Positions 62,375 to 64,000 of a DNA stretch of 64,000 nt are shown in pieces. Made by a program: the position numbers and the translations under genes. Location: positions 124,001 through 188,000 of the forward strand of contig CAWCPX010000016.1 of the NCBI GenBank assembly GCA_963797605.1. Direction: 5' to 3'. Below the pieces are notes generated by a model. It was not told the origin of the DNA. It saw only the letters and a program-made list of their open reading frames with translations, and made no database searches. Source of the stretch: DASQPR01 sp963797605 (GTDB lineage Bacteria; Actinomycetota; Actinomycetes; Mycobacteriales; Micromonosporaceae). Numbering within the stretch: position 1 is the stretch's first letter; each line of letters starts with the position of its first letter.

Positions 62375-62656
62375 AGGCCACCTCTCTTCCCCACATCCGC
62401 TCGCCTCAACCTATAAGTCGTCCGTACCTTACCGTCAGCCTCCGGACGGTTACGATCCGATCCATCCCAGCGTATGCGGCTTACGCCGGTTCGCCGACTA
62501 CCACGCCGATGCCTTCCCACAGATCGTACGGCGGGCGGGCGGGTGTGGCCCGAGGATCTTTTCGCCGGTCTGTCTCCGGTCGCTTCCGAACGCCCACTCA
62601 TCGCCCGGGCACCGCGACCCGATGTCGGCGTCGCGATGCCCGCACCATCGTCGCGG

Positions 62657-62950
62657 TCACTCGAAAAGCATCGCGTTGTGACGCTCCGTCGCGAGGTAAT
62701 CGGCGGCGGATTCGTCGATCGCGCTCTTGATCGACCGCAGTATGCCGGAGAGATCGGTCGCGGCGGCCCGCCATGCGGTCGCACGTTGGTCGTAAGCATC
62801 ACGGGCGGCGCCGCTCCATTGAGCGACGAGCGGCGCCGCATCGCGTTCGAGCTGATCGAGCTGGGTCTCCAGCGCACCCATCGCGTGCGAGATGTCGGCG
62901 CTCGCCTGCTCGAGTGCGGCGAAGTTCACGACCAGAAGGTCGTCGTTCAT
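62657..62950 (-). CDS. WXG100 (CFP-10/ESAT-6-like) type VII secretion protein
   Basis: A 97-residue helical hairpin with the WSG turn motif (W-x-G) in VAQWSGAARDAY. ATG at 62950 follows GGAGG and gives the family length. The partner is probably the WXG100 protein encoded 19 bp upstream. Such pairs are exported by ESX systems; eccB, a core component, lies next to them. Confidence 0.93.
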   Translation of the reverse strand: MNDDLLVVNFAALEQASADISHAMGALETQLDQLERDAAPLVAQWSGAARDAYDQRATAWRAAATDLSGILRSIKSAIDESAADYLATERHNAMLFE

Positions 62951-62969
62951 GGGGAAACCTCCGGAGTTG

Positions 62970-63290
62970 TCAAAGCGGCAGCGTGATCGAGGTGGCGCGC
63001 ATGGGTGCCAGGCGGGCGGACGCGCCACTGTCGGCCGCGTCGTATTGCCGGGCCGATCGGCGAATGGCGGCGGCCGTCTCGCTCAAGGCGGTGCGAAGCT
63101 GCTCCTGGTCGTGCGCCCACGCCACCCGCACCTCGTCGAAGGAGCGCCCACCGGCACCCTGCCACTGGGTGCGCAGCACGTCGAGCTCGGTCATCAGCCG
63201 CCGCAGCGTGCTTTCCAGCATGCCGCTCACCTCATCGAACCGGTCTGCCGTGTGGGTCATGACAGCCGCTTGCGCTTCCGTCGTGTTCAC
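62970..63290 (-). CDS. WXG100 (ESAT-6-like) type VII secretion protein, second partner
   Basis: A 106-residue protein with the WQG turn in RTQWQGAGGRSFDE and two long helices. GTG at 63290 is favoured because AAGAGG lies 11 bases before it; a longer GTG start at 63302 is possible. It forms a presumed heterodimer with the next gene product. A perfect DnaA-box 9-mer lies about 110 bp upstream, just after eccB. Confidence 0.9.
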   Translation of the reverse strand: MNTTEAQAAVMTHTADRFDEVSGMLESTLRRLMTELDVLRTQWQGAGGRSFDEVRVAWAHDQEQLRTALSETAAAIRRSARQYDAADSGASARLAPMRATSITLPL

Positions 63291-63399
63291 GAAAGACGTC
63301 ACCTCTTCTCTTTCGCTCGTCTTGTCTCGCACTCGCCATCGGGACACTTCATCGACCGTATCGACGAAGGAACCGCCGACGCCATGGTCACGTTCGAGC

Positions 63400-63408
63400 T
63401 GTGGATAA
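63400..63408 (-). promoter_or_regulatory. Perfect DnaA-box 9-mer between eccB and the WXG100 genes
   Basis: TGTGGATAA on the plus strand (TTATCCACA toward the WXG100 genes) lies in the 133-bp gap between the eccB stop and the first WXG100 start. It is the third exact copy in the window. Confidence 0.45.
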
Positions 63409-63423
63409 CTTCCGGCAATGGCG

Positions 63424-64000
63424 TCATTTCGACCCGCCCGCCGCGACCGTCAACGCGGCCGTACGGCTGAGCGTCGGACCGCGCGCCAGTAGCGCGACGA
63501 CGGCCGACGGCATAGTCACCACCGGCGCGGACGCGTAACCGAGACTCGTCAGCGCGCCCGTGTCCGCGATCGGGAAGCATCGCCCGGCATCGGTGAGCAG
63601 GTAGAGCGGACCCGGAGCGCCGGTATCGGTGACGCTCCGCACCAGCACGCCTCGACCGCTCGTCACGACCACCCGAGACCCGGCCGACGCGCGGACCTTC
63701 GCCCCGACCGTGACCGCGGACGCCGCCGCCTCAGTGGAGACCCGCACGCAGACCGTCGAGTCGGGATCGGCCGCGAGCAGGCGGGCCGACTTCACCGGCA
63801 ACCGGTCGGCCGAGACCTCGGGAGCCACCGGGAGCAGGCCCAGCACCCCGTCACCGACGGCCACGCCCGGCTCGTCACGCCAACGCATAGCCGCGAACAC
63901 CGCGCTCGCGCCGACGACGCGTGCCAGCCGCAGCCCGGCGATGAGGTACGTCCCCCCGTCGCCATCGGTCACGGGCAGCACCGAGGTGCCCAGGTTCCGG
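63424..64000 (-). CDS. eccB: Type VII secretion component EccB, C-terminal part (cut by window edge)
   Basis: The frame runs off the right edge of the window and remains open to position 64000, reading RNLGTSVLPVTDGDGGTYLI there. The sequence ends with GYASAPVVTMPSAVVALLAR, then GPTLSRTAAL, the conserved end of EccB, a periplasmic-facing part of the ESX translocon. The rest of the ESX locus should lie beyond the window. A start codon inside the window (63981) is not the true start. Confidence 0.88.
   Translation of the reverse strand, partial: RNLGTSVLPVTDGDGGTYLIAGLRLARVVGASAVFAAMRWRDEPGVAVGDGVLGLLPVAPEVSADRLPVKSARLLAADPDSTVCVRVSTEAAASAVTVGAKVRASAGSRVVVTSGRGVLVRSVTDTGAPGPLYLLTDAGRCFPIADTGALTSLGYASAPVVTMPSAVVALLARGPTLSRTAALTVAAGGSK

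Overview
The window is chromosomal DNA from a high-GC actinobacterium, and nearly every gap between open frames is short. The signs are BldC- and BldG-type developmental regulators, the futalosine route to menaquinone (MqnE, a UbiD-like decarboxylase, an MqnP-type prenyltransferase, a UbiX-like protein), WXG100/type VII secretion genes, a Tad-type pilus/secretion locus beside a DEAD/DEAH helicase, and a thymidylate kinase fused to an MFS transporter. That fusion is known from Micromonosporaceae-like and related spore-forming lineages; family-level placement is inference. No transposase, phage gene, CRISPR array, tRNA or rRNA was seen.

Layout. 0.1-1.0 kb: PSP1/RicT-like gene. 1.2-2.6 kb: a sortase-anchored surface protein with two compensating frameshifts. 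2.6-4.5 kb: a non-coding composite repeat region (hairpin repeats, then about 230-bp units with a perfect 14-bp palindrome alternating with 44-bp tandem repeats). 4.5-5.8 kb: a three-gene YbaB / EspC-like / helical-protein module. 6.0-9.7 kb: holB and the MFS-tmk fusion. 9.7-13.3 kb: PLP aldolase-like enzyme, TetR regulator and a divergent aldonolactone oxidase. 13.4-17.9 kb: menaquinone genes, a lone terpene synthase, UbiX-like protein and bldC. 18.1-24.8 kb: DEAD-box helicase, a 1043-residue repetitive membrane-anchored protein and an NlpC/P60 hydrolase. 25.0-30.1 kb: mqnE, two small membrane proteins, and a cobalamin-riboswitch BtuFCD-type operon whose permease is frameshifted. 30.2-37.2 kb: HelD/HelR-like ATPase, ArsR-type regulator with MFS pump, topA. 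37.4-42.2 kb: three unknown or secreted proteins and hppA. 42.4-50.7 kb: RsbW-like gene, bldG, helicase, and a Tad locus whose TadB gene is broken. 50.9-59.8 kb: CtaG, methyltransferase, HAD phosphatase, dehydrogenase, Fic-like protein, acs, an nhaA relic and an EphE-like hydrolase. 59.8-64.0 kb: type VII secretion genes (SseB-domain protein, two WXG100 proteins, partial eccB).

How the parts fit. Both ends carry type VII secretion components, and the 42-56 kb block resembles the conserved actinobacterial bldG-helicase-tad-ssd-HAD-acs neighbourhood, here interrupted by ctaG and a methyltransferase. Three features recur. One is leaderless promoters, with a TAnnnT box 6-8 nt before the start codon, at five genes. 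The second is perfect DnaA-box 9-mers upstream of secretion genes, always in the same orientation. The third is clustered frameshifts in otherwise conserved genes (surface protein, FecCD permease, TadB), which are either real decay or assembly indels. All calls come from reading the sequence; no database search was run.
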